Program-made: the position numbers and the translations under genes | Source of the DNA: an uncultured Eudoraea sp. | GTDB lineage: Bacteria > Bacteroidota > Bacteroidia > Flavobacteriales > Flavobacteriaceae | Direction: 5' to 3' | DNA: 56,480 bases | Assembly: GCF_947260015.1 (NCBI RefSeq) | Contig: NZ_CAMYOM010000021.1 | Coordinates: forward strand, 1 to 56,480 | Notes under the pieces: generated by a model | Database searches by the model: none | The model's input: the letters and a program-made list of their open reading frames with translations, nothing else | What the model was told of the DNA's origin: nothing | Shown: positions 7,974 through 15,907 of the stretch, piece after piece | How positions within the stretch are numbered: the first letter of the stretch is position 1 | How the letters are laid out: each line of letters opens with the position of its first letter

Positions 7974-8957
7974 TCATTCGTCTAAAAAGCCCTGTTCTTT
8001 CATCCAGTCATCATTATAAATCTTACCCACGTATCTGCTACCATGATCGTGAAAAAGAACCACCACTACATCGTGCTTATTAAATTTTTCCTTTAGCTGG
8101 AGAACACCTTTAATCGCAGCACCTGCAGAATTACCAAGAAACATCCCTTCTTCTTTTGCCAGCCGCTGTGTATAGACAGCGGCATCTTTATCTGTCACTT
8201 TGGTAAAACCATCTATGATCTCAAAATTCACGTTTTTTGGTAAAATGTCTTCTCCGATACCTTCAGTTATATAAGGGTATATCTCATTTTGATCAAATAT
8301 GCCTGTTTCGTGATATTTTTTAAATACTGAGCCATAAGTATCCACACCCCAAATTTTAATATTCGGGTTTTTTGACTTTAAAAAAGTTCCCACTCCGGAA
8401 ATTGTACCTCCGGTGCCCACACCTACCACAAAATGGGTTATTTTACCCTTAGTCTGATCCCAGATCTCGGGCCCCGTAGTCAAAAAGTGGGCTTTCGTAT
8501 TGGACGGATTATCGTATTGGTTTACATACCAGGAATTAGGAATCTCTTCTGATAATCTTCTGGCGGTAGAATAATAACTTTGAGGGTCTTCGGGTGCAAC
8601 ATCTGTGGGACATACATATACTTCGCTACCCATTGCTCTAAGAATATCTACTTTTTCTTTGGATTGTTTATCGCTGATCACACAGATCATTTTATACCCT
8701 TTTACAACCGCAACAAGGGCCAACCCCATTCCCGTATTACCGGAAGTTCCTTCAATTATGGTTCCTCCGGGCTTTAATTTCCCTTCAGCTTCTGCATCCT
8801 CAACCATTTGAACCGCCATCCGGTCTTTTACGGAGTTTCCGGGATTAAATGTTTCATACTTAGCCAAAACCAGGCATGGTAATTCTGCGGTTAATTTATT
8901 TATTTTAACCAATGGTGTATTTCCAATGGTTTCCAGGATATTATTGGCGTATTTCAT
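7974..8957 (-). CDS. PLP-dependent cysteine synthase / cystathionine beta-synthase family enzyme
   Basis: The protein has 327 residues and is a fold-type II PLP enzyme. The Schiff-base lysine lies in FNPGNSVKDRMA, the phosphate or substrate loop is EGTSGNTGMGLA, and the cofactor phosphate loop is VGTGGTISGVG. It ends without CBS regulatory domains. It could make cysteine from O-acetylserine, or cystathionine or cysteine by beta-replacement; the family resembles the catalytic core of CBS as well as CysK/CysM, so I leave out a symbol. It is first in the minus-strand run that continues into the sulfur genes. A perfect -7 box lies only eight bases before the ATG, implying a very short leader. Confidence 0.85.
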   Translation of the reverse strand: MKYANNILETIGNTPLVKINKLTAELPCLVLAKYETFNPGNSVKDRMAVQMVEDAEAEGKLKPGGTIIEGTSGNTGMGLALVAVVKGYKMICVISDKQSKEKVDILRAMGSEVYVCPTDVAPEDPQSYYSTARRLSEEIPNSWYVNQYDNPSNTKAHFLTTGPEIWDQTKGKITHFVVGVGTGGTISGVGTFLKSKNPNIKIWGVDTYGSVFKKYHETGIFDQNEIYPYITEGIGEDILPKNVNFEIIDGFTKVTDKDAAVYTQRLAKEEGMFLGNSAGAAIKGVLQLKEKFNKHDVVVVLFHDHGSRYVGKIYNDDWMKEQGFLDE

Positions 8958-8965
8958 AAGCAGTG

Positions 8966-8973
8966 CAAAGATA
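8966..8973 (-). promoter_or_regulatory. Putative -7 promoter box TATCTTTG for the PLP-enzyme operon
   Basis: On the minus strand this reads TATCTTTG, a full match to the Bacteroidota housekeeping -7 consensus TAnnTTTG. It ends eight bases before the ATG at 8957, so the transcript would have almost no leader. No good -33 TTG is found at the preferred distance. Confidence 0.4.
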
Positions 8974-9089
8974 GTATTTTCAAGAAGTAGATTTCAGCAT
9001 TTCCCCTCAGTAAAGGTTGTGATTCAGATAATTTTAAGTTAGTTCATAGATACAACCTTGCGTTACAGGAAAGCAAAAAACTGTCTTTA

Positions 9090-10331
9090 TTATTCAAATT
9101 TAATAGCTTTTACAGGGGTGATTTTTGTAATAATATAAGACGGTATTAAAAGCATCAGGAGACATAATATTAGTACGCCAAGATTTAAAATTAAAACTGT
9201 TGGAAAATCTATATGCACCGGAATATAGTCTATATAATACTCTTTGGGATTTGGAAATTTGAAAATCCGATATGTCCCCTGAAACCAGATAATCCCAAGT
9301 CCGATCAGGTTGCCCCAGAGCAAACCAATAGTTATCAGATAAGTAGCGTTATATAAAAAAACTTTACGAATACTCCAATTAGATGAGCCCAGAGCCTTAA
9401 GAATTCCTATCATCTGTGTTCTTTCCAGGATTAATACCAAAAGAGCAGTGATCATATTTATCCCGCCAACAATAATCATTATACCTATGATAAGGGCGAT
9501 ATTAAAATCGAATAAGCCAATCCATTCAAAAATTTTGTAATACTTATTCTTTATATTTTGGGTATCCAGATCACTAAGTGTTTTACCGTATATTTCTTTA
9601 GTTTTAGTGTCAATATCTTCAAAGTTGATGAGGAAAATTTCAAAGTTACCTACCTGATCTTCCTGCCATTTGTTAACCCTTTGAATGTGACGGATATCTG
9701 TAAAAACATACTTGGCATCAAACTCTTCAAATCCGCTATCATAAATTCCTGCAATCTTAAATTTTCTTTGATTAGGAGTTTTGGATGGGTCCTCATCTTT
9801 TAAAAAGAATGTAAAGAATTCATCGCCTACTTTCAATTGAAGCCTTCTTGCCATAAAAGATGACATCAGCACCTCGGTGTTTAGTTCTCCCTTAAAGTCC
9901 GGCAGGCGCCCTTCCTGTAAATATTCACTAAATACTTCCCAGTTATAATCTTTCCCAACTCCTTTGGCAATAATTCCTTCAAATGTATCCTCGGTCCTTA
10001 TGATCCCTGCCTTACTGGCAACCGCCTGGATATGTGAAATTCCTTCCACAGATGTAAATTCCGGATAAAATTCCTGATTCACAGATACCGGAACCACGGA
10101 AACATCTGAAACATTATTATCGTAATTATAGATTTGAATATGGCCATTGAAGGCAGCAACCTTCTCCCTGATCTTATATTTTAATCCTACCCCGGTGGCA
10201 ATAGCAATAAGCATCATTATGATCCCTAGTGCAATTGCAGCAATGGCAATTTTTATTATTGGCGCGGATATACTAATTTTATGCTCCTTACCCTTAATAA
10301 GGCGTTTTGCTATAAAAAATTCTAAATTCAA
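9090..10331 (-). CDS. FtsX-like / LolC-LolE-type ABC transporter permease
   Basis: The protein has 413 residues. It opens NLEFFIAKRLIKG, typical of flavobacterial LolC-like permeases, with a first membrane helix at about 25-47 and a large periplasmic MacB-like domain. Three more helices follow, at about 280-305, 330-350 and 380-405. The C-terminal FtsX domain contains MIGILKALGSSNWSIRKVF. The start is TTG at 10331, because an in-frame stop lies just upstream and no ATG precedes the conserved N-terminus. The likely role is lipoprotein release from the inner membrane or another MacB-type function; its ATPase partner is not in the window. The start codon is three bases from the start of the divergent NamZ-like gene. 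Confidence 0.85.
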   Translation of the reverse strand: MNLEFFIAKRLIKGKEHKISISAPIIKIAIAAIALGIIMMLIAIATGVGLKYKIREKVAAFNGHIQIYNYDNNVSDVSVVPVSVNQEFYPEFTSVEGISHIQAVASKAGIIRTEDTFEGIIAKGVGKDYNWEVFSEYLQEGRLPDFKGELNTEVLMSSFMARRLQLKVGDEFFTFFLKDEDPSKTPNQRKFKIAGIYDSGFEEFDAKYVFTDIRHIQRVNKWQEDQVGNFEIFLINFEDIDTKTKEIYGKTLSDLDTQNIKNKYYKIFEWIGLFDFNIALIIGIMIIVGGINMITALLVLILERTQMIGILKALGSSNWSIRKVFLYNATYLITIGLLWGNLIGLGIIWFQGTYRIFKFPNPKEYYIDYIPVHIDFPTVLILNLGVLILCLLMLLIPSYIITKITPVKAIKFE

Positions 10332-10334
10332 TAG

Positions 10335-11544
10335 ATGGCTTTTTTATCCAGGTTCAAAAATACATTTTTATTGTGGCTTTTGATACTAACAGCCTGTGGA
10401 AACCCCGTAAAAAAAGATAGGGATTCGGCAGCTTTGGAATTAACAGATACTAAAAAACTATCAGATTCAGTTATTATAGTTGGTGCCAATTCTACCGAAG
10501 AATACCTCCCTTACCTGCGAAAAAAAAAGGTGGGCGTAGTTGCCAATCAGACCAGTCTTATTTTTAAGAATTACGGCTCAGAAAAGAGAGAGAATGAGAC
10601 CTTCACACACCTGGTAGATTCCTTATTATCACTGGATATTGAAATAAAAAAAGTATTCGCTCCGGAGCACGGATTTCGCGGAATGGCAGATGCCGGAGAA
10701 CATGTAAAAGATGGTATAGATACCAAAACCGGACTACCCATTATCTCACTTTACGGTAAAAACAGAAAACCCACTTCATCCCAATTAGACAAACTGGATA
10801 TTGTGGTATTTGATATTCAAGACGTGGGCGTTAGATTTTACACATACATAGCCACCATGCAACTAGTAATGGAAGCCTGTGCAGAAAAAGGTATTCCTGT
10901 TCTGGTCCTTGATCGTCCCAATCCCAATGGTCATTATGTTGATGGGCCAACAATGGAAATTGCACATAAGGGATTTCTGGGACTTACCCCTATTCCGCTG
11001 GTCTATGGTATGACTATAGGAGAATATGCCCAAATGATAAATAATGAAGGGTGGCTCGAAAAAGAAATCAAAGCCGATTTAACGGTAATACCGCTCATAA
11101 ATTATACGCATAAGTCCATTTATAGTATTCCTGTAAGACCTTCGCCCAATCTTCCAAACCAGGCAGCAATTAACCTTTATCCCAGTCTGGGGTTGTTTGA
11201 AGGGACCAATATTAATGCCGGCCGTGGCACAGAAAGTCAATTTCAAAGATATGGAGCTCCTTTTCTGGACAGCACCGCCTACAATTTCAGCTATGTTCCA
11301 AAACCCAATTTTGGTTCCAAAAACCCGAAGCACACAGGGGAAAAATGCTTTGGTAAGGATCTCTCTGCGTGGCCCGGAATGAGCGAAGTATCTTTGCAAT
11401 GGTGGATTTACCAAACACGCCGGCACCGAAAAACTTCAGCAACAAATTGAGGCAGGGTTAAGCGAAAAAGAGATAAAAAACAGCTGGCAGAGTGACCTGG
11501 ATAAATTCAAACAAATACGCAGAAAATATCTCCTTTACAAATAA
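10335..11544 (+). pseudogene. namZ: NamZ-type exo-beta-N-acetylmuramidase lipoprotein (DUF1343), frameshifted near the 3' end
   Basis: The gene encodes an exported lipoprotein (lipobox LTAC, Cys21) of the DUF1343/NamZ family. NamZ enzymes cut N-acetylmuramic acid from the non-reducing end of peptidoglycan fragments. Family features include LRKKKVGVVANQTSL, FAPEHGFRG, DIQDVGVRFYTYI, LDRPNPNG and FEGTNINAGRGTE. The first frame reads to about residue 356 (EVSLQW), then runs 15 unrelated residues to a stop at 11450. In the +1 frame the sequence from about 11405 to 11544 encodes the expected family C-terminus (TKHAGTEKLQQQI to RRKYLLYK). Joined, the two parts are roughly 20 residues short of a usual member, so a small deletion, not a multiple of three, is likely at about 11398-11407. 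It is either a true pseudogene or an assembly error. Confidence 0.75.
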
Positions 11545-11547
11545 TCC

Positions 11548-12387
11548 CTACTTATTTGCCGGCGTAGTGGTTGGCCTTCTGTACTTATGAAAAGGTTGTT
11601 TTAACAGGCCGATTACACTTCCATTTTCCTTTTTGTCAGGAAAAGTATCCACGCCATACACAATGTTGCTGCGGTCTAATTTCATAAAAGTCCCGAAGAA
11701 GTGATCCCAGACAGAGAAGATATTTCCATAATTGGAATCGGTATAAGGTAACCTATGATGGTGATGCACTTTGTGCATGTCAGGAGATACGATCACCCAA
11801 CTTAGAATATCGTCCACTTTTTTTGGCAAGCGGATATTAGCATGGCTAAATTGTGTAGCAACAAGAGACAAAGATTGATAGAGCATTACTATACCTATGG
11901 GTGTACCCACTATAAATACTCCCACTAATGTGAATGTAAAGCGGATAAGACTCTCCAGTGGGTGATGCCTGTTGGCTGTGGTTGTATCTACTTCATGATC
12001 TGTATGATGAACCAAATGAATCATCCACAGGGGTTTTACCTTATGTTCCACATAATGTGATAAATAGGCTCCAAAAAAATCGAGCAGCAGAACGCCTAAA
12101 ATAACATAGAGCCATAGAGGAATTTCAGGCAACCAATTTATAATACCGAATTTATTTGCCGTGACCCAATCGCTGGATTGCAATAGTACAAAAGCCAGTG
12201 CAAAATTGATAACAATTGTGGTAAGTGTAAAGAAGAAATTAGGCAGGGCATGCCTCCATTTTTTATACTTGAAATTAAAAAGCGGCAGTGCCCCTTCAAG
12301 AAGCCAAAAAAAGGTTATTCCCAGGACCAGAATAAGGCTCCTGTGTGAAGACGGTATGTTTTCAAAATAGTTTAATATAACCTCCAT
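11548..12387 (-). CDS. Sterol desaturase / fatty acid hydroxylase family membrane protein
   Basis: The protein has 279 residues with about five hydrophobic segments (around 17-35, 50-70, 88-110, 150-185). It carries the eight-histidine di-iron pattern: HYVEH, HLVHHTDH and HKVHHHH, plus NRHHP. Such enzymes hydroxylate or desaturate lipids at the membrane; the substrate here is unknown. It is too long and differently spaced to be a CrtZ beta-carotene hydroxylase. It converges on the NamZ-like gene with a three-base gap and no terminator between. Confidence 0.85.
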   Translation of the reverse strand: MEVILNYFENIPSSHRSLILVLGITFFWLLEGALPLFNFKYKKWRHALPNFFFTLTTIVINFALAFVLLQSSDWVTANKFGIINWLPEIPLWLYVILGVLLLDFFGAYLSHYVEHKVKPLWMIHLVHHTDHEVDTTTANRHHPLESLIRFTFTLVGVFIVGTPIGIVMLYQSLSLVATQFSHANIRLPKKVDDILSWVIVSPDMHKVHHHHRLPYTDSNYGNIFSVWDHFFGTFMKLDRSNIVYGVDTFPDKKENGSVIGLLKQPFHKYRRPTTTPANK

Positions 12388-12464
12388 AAACGTAAAGTTA
12401 CTTATTTTCAGATTAATTTTTTTCGGGAGTGCAGTTTTGTATAACGAACTATTTTGGTCTTTGC

Positions 12465-12959
12465 CTAAGTCTTAATTCTCCGTTTCATGTCTTCAACAAT
12501 GTTATACGCAGCCGGACATATGGCTACATTCTTCAGTGTAAGATTTGTAATTTGTTGAAATTTTTTGCGATCCGTATGGGGAAACTCCTGACAGGCTTTG
12601 GGTCTGACATCATATATTGAACAATAGTTATCCTCTCCAAGAAAAGCACAAGGAACCTGCTTAAGCACAAAATCATTGTCTTCATCAATTCTTAAATAAG
12701 TATCTATGAATTTTTGTGGTTTTTGCTTAAGACTTTTGGATATTCGAACAATATCTGCATTTGTAAAAAGTGGCCCGGTAGTCTTGCAACAATTAGCACA
12801 ATCCAGGCAATTTGTTTTTTTAAACTCTGCCTGATGCAATTCCTGCATGATATAGTCCAGATTGTGTGGAGGCCTCTTTTTGAGTTTCGAAAAGAACTTT
12901 TTGTTTTCTGTATGCTTTTCTTTTGCCCTTATGGGTAAGTTTTTAAGTTGTTCTTTCAT
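12465..12959 (-). CDS. YkgJ-family cysteine-cluster protein
   Basis: The protein has 164 residues. A cysteine cluster CLDCANCC, then CAFL, YCSIYDVRPKACQEFP and a final C in AICPAA match the YkgJ / Fe-S-type zinc-or-iron cluster family. The first 40 residues are basic. The molecular role of the family is poorly known. It stands alone on the minus strand, upstream of and divergent from the methyltransferase gene. Confidence 0.8.
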   Translation of the reverse strand: MKEQLKNLPIRAKEKHTENKKFFSKLKKRPPHNLDYIMQELHQAEFKKTNCLDCANCCKTTGPLFTNADIVRISKSLKQKPQKFIDTYLRIDEDNDFVLKQVPCAFLGEDNYCSIYDVRPKACQEFPHTDRKKFQQITNLTLKNVAICPAAYNIVEDMKRRIKT

Positions 12960-13048
12960 CCGGATCTATAAATTCAATTTATTTAATAGTTGGCTGTTTT
13001 TACTTTCCATTCAAAAAGTTGACTTTTGCAGGTAAAATTACTAATTAA

Positions 13049-13762
13049 ATGAGCAGGGATATTTTTGGCATGGCTCTGATTGATTTTCAAAATGGAAATT
13101 ATTCTGAAGATATTACAACTTACTCCTCATTGAACGAGAAAGACATACTTCCTCTGCCCTATTTATTCCGGGATTATGATGCTATGCCTTTAATAGAACA
13201 AAAAGCTTTAGATCTCTGCCGGGGAACTGTATTGGATGTGGGTTGCGGGGCCGGCAGCCACAGTCTCTATTTGCAAAATAAAGGTGTTGAAGTTACCGGC
13301 CTTGATGAATCTGAAGGGGCCGTATTCACAGCCAGGTCAAGGGGTGTAAACAATATAATTTACTCAAATATCTACGATTATTCTGGTATGAAATTTGATA
13401 CTATTTTGCTGTTAATGAATGGAATAGGAATAGCAGGACAGTTAATTGAGGTACATCGTTTATTAAGTCATTTAGAAGGATTGTTGAATCGCGGAGGGCA
13501 GATATTGGTGGATTCCAGTGATATCATTTATATGTTTGAAGTAGATGATGATGGTGGTTACTGGATCCCGAATAATGGGAAATATTATGGTGAAGTGGAA
13601 TTTACAATGGAGTATAAAGGGTTAAAAAGCCCTCCTTTTAATTGGTTGTATGTAGACTATAACAGACTTAAACAGCTTGCTGAGGAACAAAATTTAAGCT
13701 GTGAGCTTGTTTGTGAAGGCACACATTACGATTATTTAGCCAGGCTAAGAGTACAGCCATAA
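13049..13762 (+). CDS. Class I SAM-dependent methyltransferase
   Basis: The protein has 237 residues. The SAM-binding motif I is VLDVGCGAGSHSLYL (about residues 61-75), followed by the acidic residue in VTGLDES. The N-terminus MSRDIFGMALIDFQNG and the NWLYVDYNRLKQLAEE region are familiar from flavobacterial orthologues. The substrate is unknown. No partner gene is close enough to suggest one. Confidence 0.8.
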   Translation: MSRDIFGMALIDFQNGNYSEDITTYSSLNEKDILPLPYLFRDYDAMPLIEQKALDLCRGTVLDVGCGAGSHSLYLQNKGVEVTGLDESEGAVFTARSRGVNNIIYSNIYDYSGMKFDTILLLMNGIGIAGQLIEVHRLLSHLEGLLNRGGQILVDSSDIIYMFEVDDDGGYWIPNNGKYYGEVEFTMEYKGLKSPPFNWLYVDYNRLKQLAEEQNLSCELVCEGTHYDYLARLRVQP

Positions 13763-13828
13763 TAGAAACCTGAAATTCACGTTGTATTTTATATGTAAAT
13801 TTGGTCCTGAAAGAAAATTAAAGATGCT

Positions 13829-14623
13829 ATGAAAAAATTTCGAATACTAATACTATTACTAACCATTGGTTTATTTTTAAATTGTTCAAAAGACAGTGAC
13901 GATAACCAGAATGGCGGCATTGATAAATCTGCCAACTTATTGGCCACCGGAGCTTCTGCCGGTGATATTCTCTCCAATACCACGTTCACAACTTTATTAA
14001 TAGAAGCTGCTTATGTTGATGGTTTCAGGCCTACAATGGAGACCATGAATAATTTTGAAACCTATCTCAGGGATCGAACTTTTAAAGAAGACATTCAGGT
14101 GGTATACCGGCAATTGCCTTCACCAAATGAAGAAACCCTGACATTACAGGAGATTGGCGATCTTGAAAGCGAAAACAGAACAGAATATAATGATGGAGAA
14201 ACACTGGCCATTTATATTTATTTTACTGATGCACCCTCAGATTCCGATGATGAAGACGAAGGTATTGTGACTCTTGGAGCAGTATATAGAAACACCTCAA
14301 TGGTCATACATGAAAGCGTGGTGCGCCAACTCGCAAATCAGAGTTCCCTCATTACAATTTCTGATGTGGAAACGTCTACGCTTAACCATGAATTTGGACA
14401 TCTTTTTGGTTTGGTTGATCTGGGATCCGAAATGGTGAATAATCATGAGGACCCGGATGCTGAAAATCATTGCGATGTGGCCGGATGTCTAATGCGAGCT
14501 GAATTGCAATTTGGCGGAGGTATGATGGGCGTTTTAGAAAAAAGTAAAACTTCCAAAGGTGTCGCAGTTCCCACTTTAGATCCTGAGTGTATCCTTGATC
14601 TTCAAAATAACGGAGGAAGATAA
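13829..14623 (+). CDS. Lipoprotein metalloprotease, archaemetzincin-like zincin
   Basis: The protein has 264 residues. Its signal peptide ends at Cys19 (FLNCSKDSDD), whose acidic tail fits the Bacteroidota surface-lipoprotein export signal. The zinc motif is HEFGHLFGLVD at residues 187-197 (HExxHxxGxxD). About 17 residues later comes HCDVAGCLM (214-222), which reproduces the C-x4-C-x-M part of archaemetzincins. In classical archaemetzincins the third ligand His directly precedes that Cys and sits right after HExxHxxG; here the two halves are separated. The Met of GCLM would be the Met-turn. A perfect -7 box, TAAATTTG, lies at 13796-13803, 25 bases before the ATG. The protein substrate is unknown. 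Confidence 0.75.
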   Translation: MKKFRILILLLTIGLFLNCSKDSDDNQNGGIDKSANLLATGASAGDILSNTTFTTLLIEAAYVDGFRPTMETMNNFETYLRDRTFKEDIQVVYRQLPSPNEETLTLQEIGDLESENRTEYNDGETLAIYIYFTDAPSDSDDEDEGIVTLGAVYRNTSMVIHESVVRQLANQSSLITISDVETSTLNHEFGHLFGLVDLGSEMVNNHEDPDAENHCDVAGCLMRAELQFGGGMMGVLEKSKTSKGVAVPTLDPECILDLQNNGGR

Positions 14624-14651
14624 TCCTTTCAACCTAATATAGATTTCTTTT

Positions 14652-14679
14652 ATTATCCCGTTTTATAAGCCGGAATAAT
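14652..14679. terminator. Weak inverted repeat between convergent genes, possible terminator
   Basis: ATTATCCCG (14652-14660) and CGGAATAAT (14671-14679) pair with one mismatch across a 10-base loop, between the convergent metalloprotease and queE genes. There is no strong T-run on either side, so a terminator role is only possible. Confidence 0.3.
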
Positions 14680-14709
14680 GGCAATTACCATCAGCGGAAT
14701 GCTTAAAAC

Positions 14710-15342
14710 TTATGGAATATTCAGATATTTATGGGTTTGTAAGGATACTTTCCATTTAGGGTTTTTCATTACATAATCTACAATCATAGGAGTAACCTTA
14801 TCCCTAACACTCCACTCCGGTTGCAAATACAAAATACAGTTTTTGCCAACCTTTTTTGCCTGCTCTTCTGCAAAAACCAGATCATTCCTGTTATAGACAA
14901 TTACTTTTAACTCGTGAGCCTGTTCGTAAATGGGATCTACAGGCAGCTTGTTTTTTTTAGGCGATAAACATATCCAATCCCATGTGCCCGTCAAAGTGTA
15001 AGCTCCTGAGGTTTCTATATGGGTATTGAGTTCCTTCTTTTTTAGGGCTTCCGTTAAAGGCCCCATATCCCACATTAAGGGTTCCCCGCCGGTTACAACT
15101 ATGGTATCTGAATAGTTGGCGGCATGCTCCACAATACTCTCAATAGCTGTTGGAGGATGGATTTCGGCATTCCAGCTTTCTTTTACATCACACCAATGAC
15201 AACCAACATCACAACCTCCAACCCTGATAAAATATGCGGCCGTACCTTTGTGAAAGCCCTCTCCCTGAATAGTATAGAATTCTTCCATGAGCGGGAGCAT
15301 TACACCCTGGTTCACCAATTCTAAAACCTCCTTATCAATCAT
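14710..15342 (-). CDS. queE: 7-carboxy-7-deazaguanine synthase (QueE)
   Basis: The protein has 210 residues and is a radical SAM enzyme. EFYTIQGEGFHKG precedes the cluster motif C-D-V-G-C-H-W-C (C-x3-C-x2-C). VVTGGEPLMW and HIETSGAY follow, as in QueE, which converts carboxytetrahydropterin to CDG in queuosine/preQ0 synthesis. A start at 15378 is possible on paper but would place a promoter inside the gene and adds an unusual N-terminus (MIIPSSICYLCG). I therefore use ATG at 15342. With that start the -7 box ends four bases before the ATG, suggesting a leaderless transcript. No other queuosine genes are in the window. Confidence 0.92.
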   Translation of the reverse strand: MIDKEVLELVNQGVMLPLMEEFYTIQGEGFHKGTAAYFIRVGGCDVGCHWCDVKESWNAEIHPPTAIESIVEHAANYSDTIVVTGGEPLMWDMGPLTEALKKKELNTHIETSGAYTLTGTWDWICLSPKKNKLPVDPIYEQAHELKVIVYNRNDLVFAEEQAKKVGKNCILYLQPEWSVRDKVTPMIVDYVMKNPKWKVSLQTHKYLNIP

Positions 15343-15346
15343 CCCG

Positions 15347-15378
15347 CAAAGATAACATATAGAAGATGGTATTATCAA
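15347..15378 (-). promoter_or_regulatory. Putative housekeeping promoter of queE (TTG-N21-TATCTTTG)
   Basis: On the minus strand TTG (15378-15376) and TATCTTTG (15354-15347) are 21 bases apart, within the spacing range of Bacteroidota primary-sigma promoters. The box ends four bases before the queE ATG, so transcription would begin at or very close to the start codon. Confidence 0.55.
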
Positions 15379-15397
15379 TGTAATTTCCTGAATAAAA

Positions 15398-15850
15398 TCA
15401 ATTTTTTACAGCTATTACATCGATCTCGACCTTCGCATTTCTTGCCAGGGCGCCGGCAGCAAAAGTTGTACGTGCAGGTTTCTTTGTAAAATACCTGGAA
15501 TAAACTTCATTAAAAGCTGAGAAATCATCCATAGTACTCAATATCACCGTGCATTTCACAACATTGTTTAAAGTTAGTCCATGATGCTCCAGTACTGCCT
15601 GTATATTCGTAATGGCCTGTTCCGTTTCTGTTTTAATTCCGGGCACAACCATAGTTCTGGTAGAATGGTCCATCCCTATTTGACCGGAAAGGAAAAAAAG
15701 ATTTCCGGCTTCCACTGCATCACTAAAGGGTGCACTTCTTTTCTTCTCTTCATGGGATTGATGAAAAGTAATAACTGAATCTTCCTGCGAACTCAGCGTT
15801 GAACAACAAATTAATGAAAGAATAGTAAATAATTGTAAATATGTTTTCAT
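15398..15850 (-). CDS. Exported RidA/YjgF-family protein
   Basis: The protein has 150 residues. The C-terminal 115 residues match the RidA fold: GNLFFLSGQIG, KCTVILSTMDDF, KPARTTFAAGALA with the conserved Arg, and VEIDVIAV at the end. RidA deaminates reactive enamines and imines. Unusually, it has an N-terminal signal peptide (MKTYLQLFTILSLICCSTLSS), so it should act outside the cytoplasm. The substrate there is unknown. It is divergent from the HerA-like gene. Confidence 0.8.
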   Translation of the reverse strand: MKTYLQLFTILSLICCSTLSSQEDSVITFHQSHEEKKRSAPFSDAVEAGNLFFLSGQIGMDHSTRTMVVPGIKTETEQAITNIQAVLEHHGLTLNNVVKCTVILSTMDDFSAFNEVYSRYFTKKPARTTFAAGALARNAKVEIDVIAVKN

Positions 15851-15883
15851 TGGATTTTGGTTTTATTGTTGATTAAAATTACC

Positions 15884-15902
15884 CTATTTTTATAAAAAAT
15901 AG
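15884..15902. repeat. Inverted repeat between ridA-like and herA-like genes
   Basis: CTATTTTT (15884-15891) and AAAAATAG (15895-15902) form a perfect 8-base inverted repeat with a 3-base centre, six bases before the herA-like ATG and in the 57-base divergent promoter region. It may be an operator or chance in AT-rich sequence. It overlaps a near-match -7 box, TATTTTTA. Confidence 0.35.
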
Positions 15903-15907
15903 ACCAA

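Noticed and set aside
11548-12387. Sterol-desaturase-like protein as the carotenoid hydroxylase for the rhodopsin antenna
   Set aside because: Length and histidine-box spacing fit general sterol desaturases and not the shorter CrtZ; no link to carotenoid genes is visible.
15308-15378. QueE start at 15378
   Set aside because: The extra 12 residues are untypical and a full promoter would lie inside the coding region.
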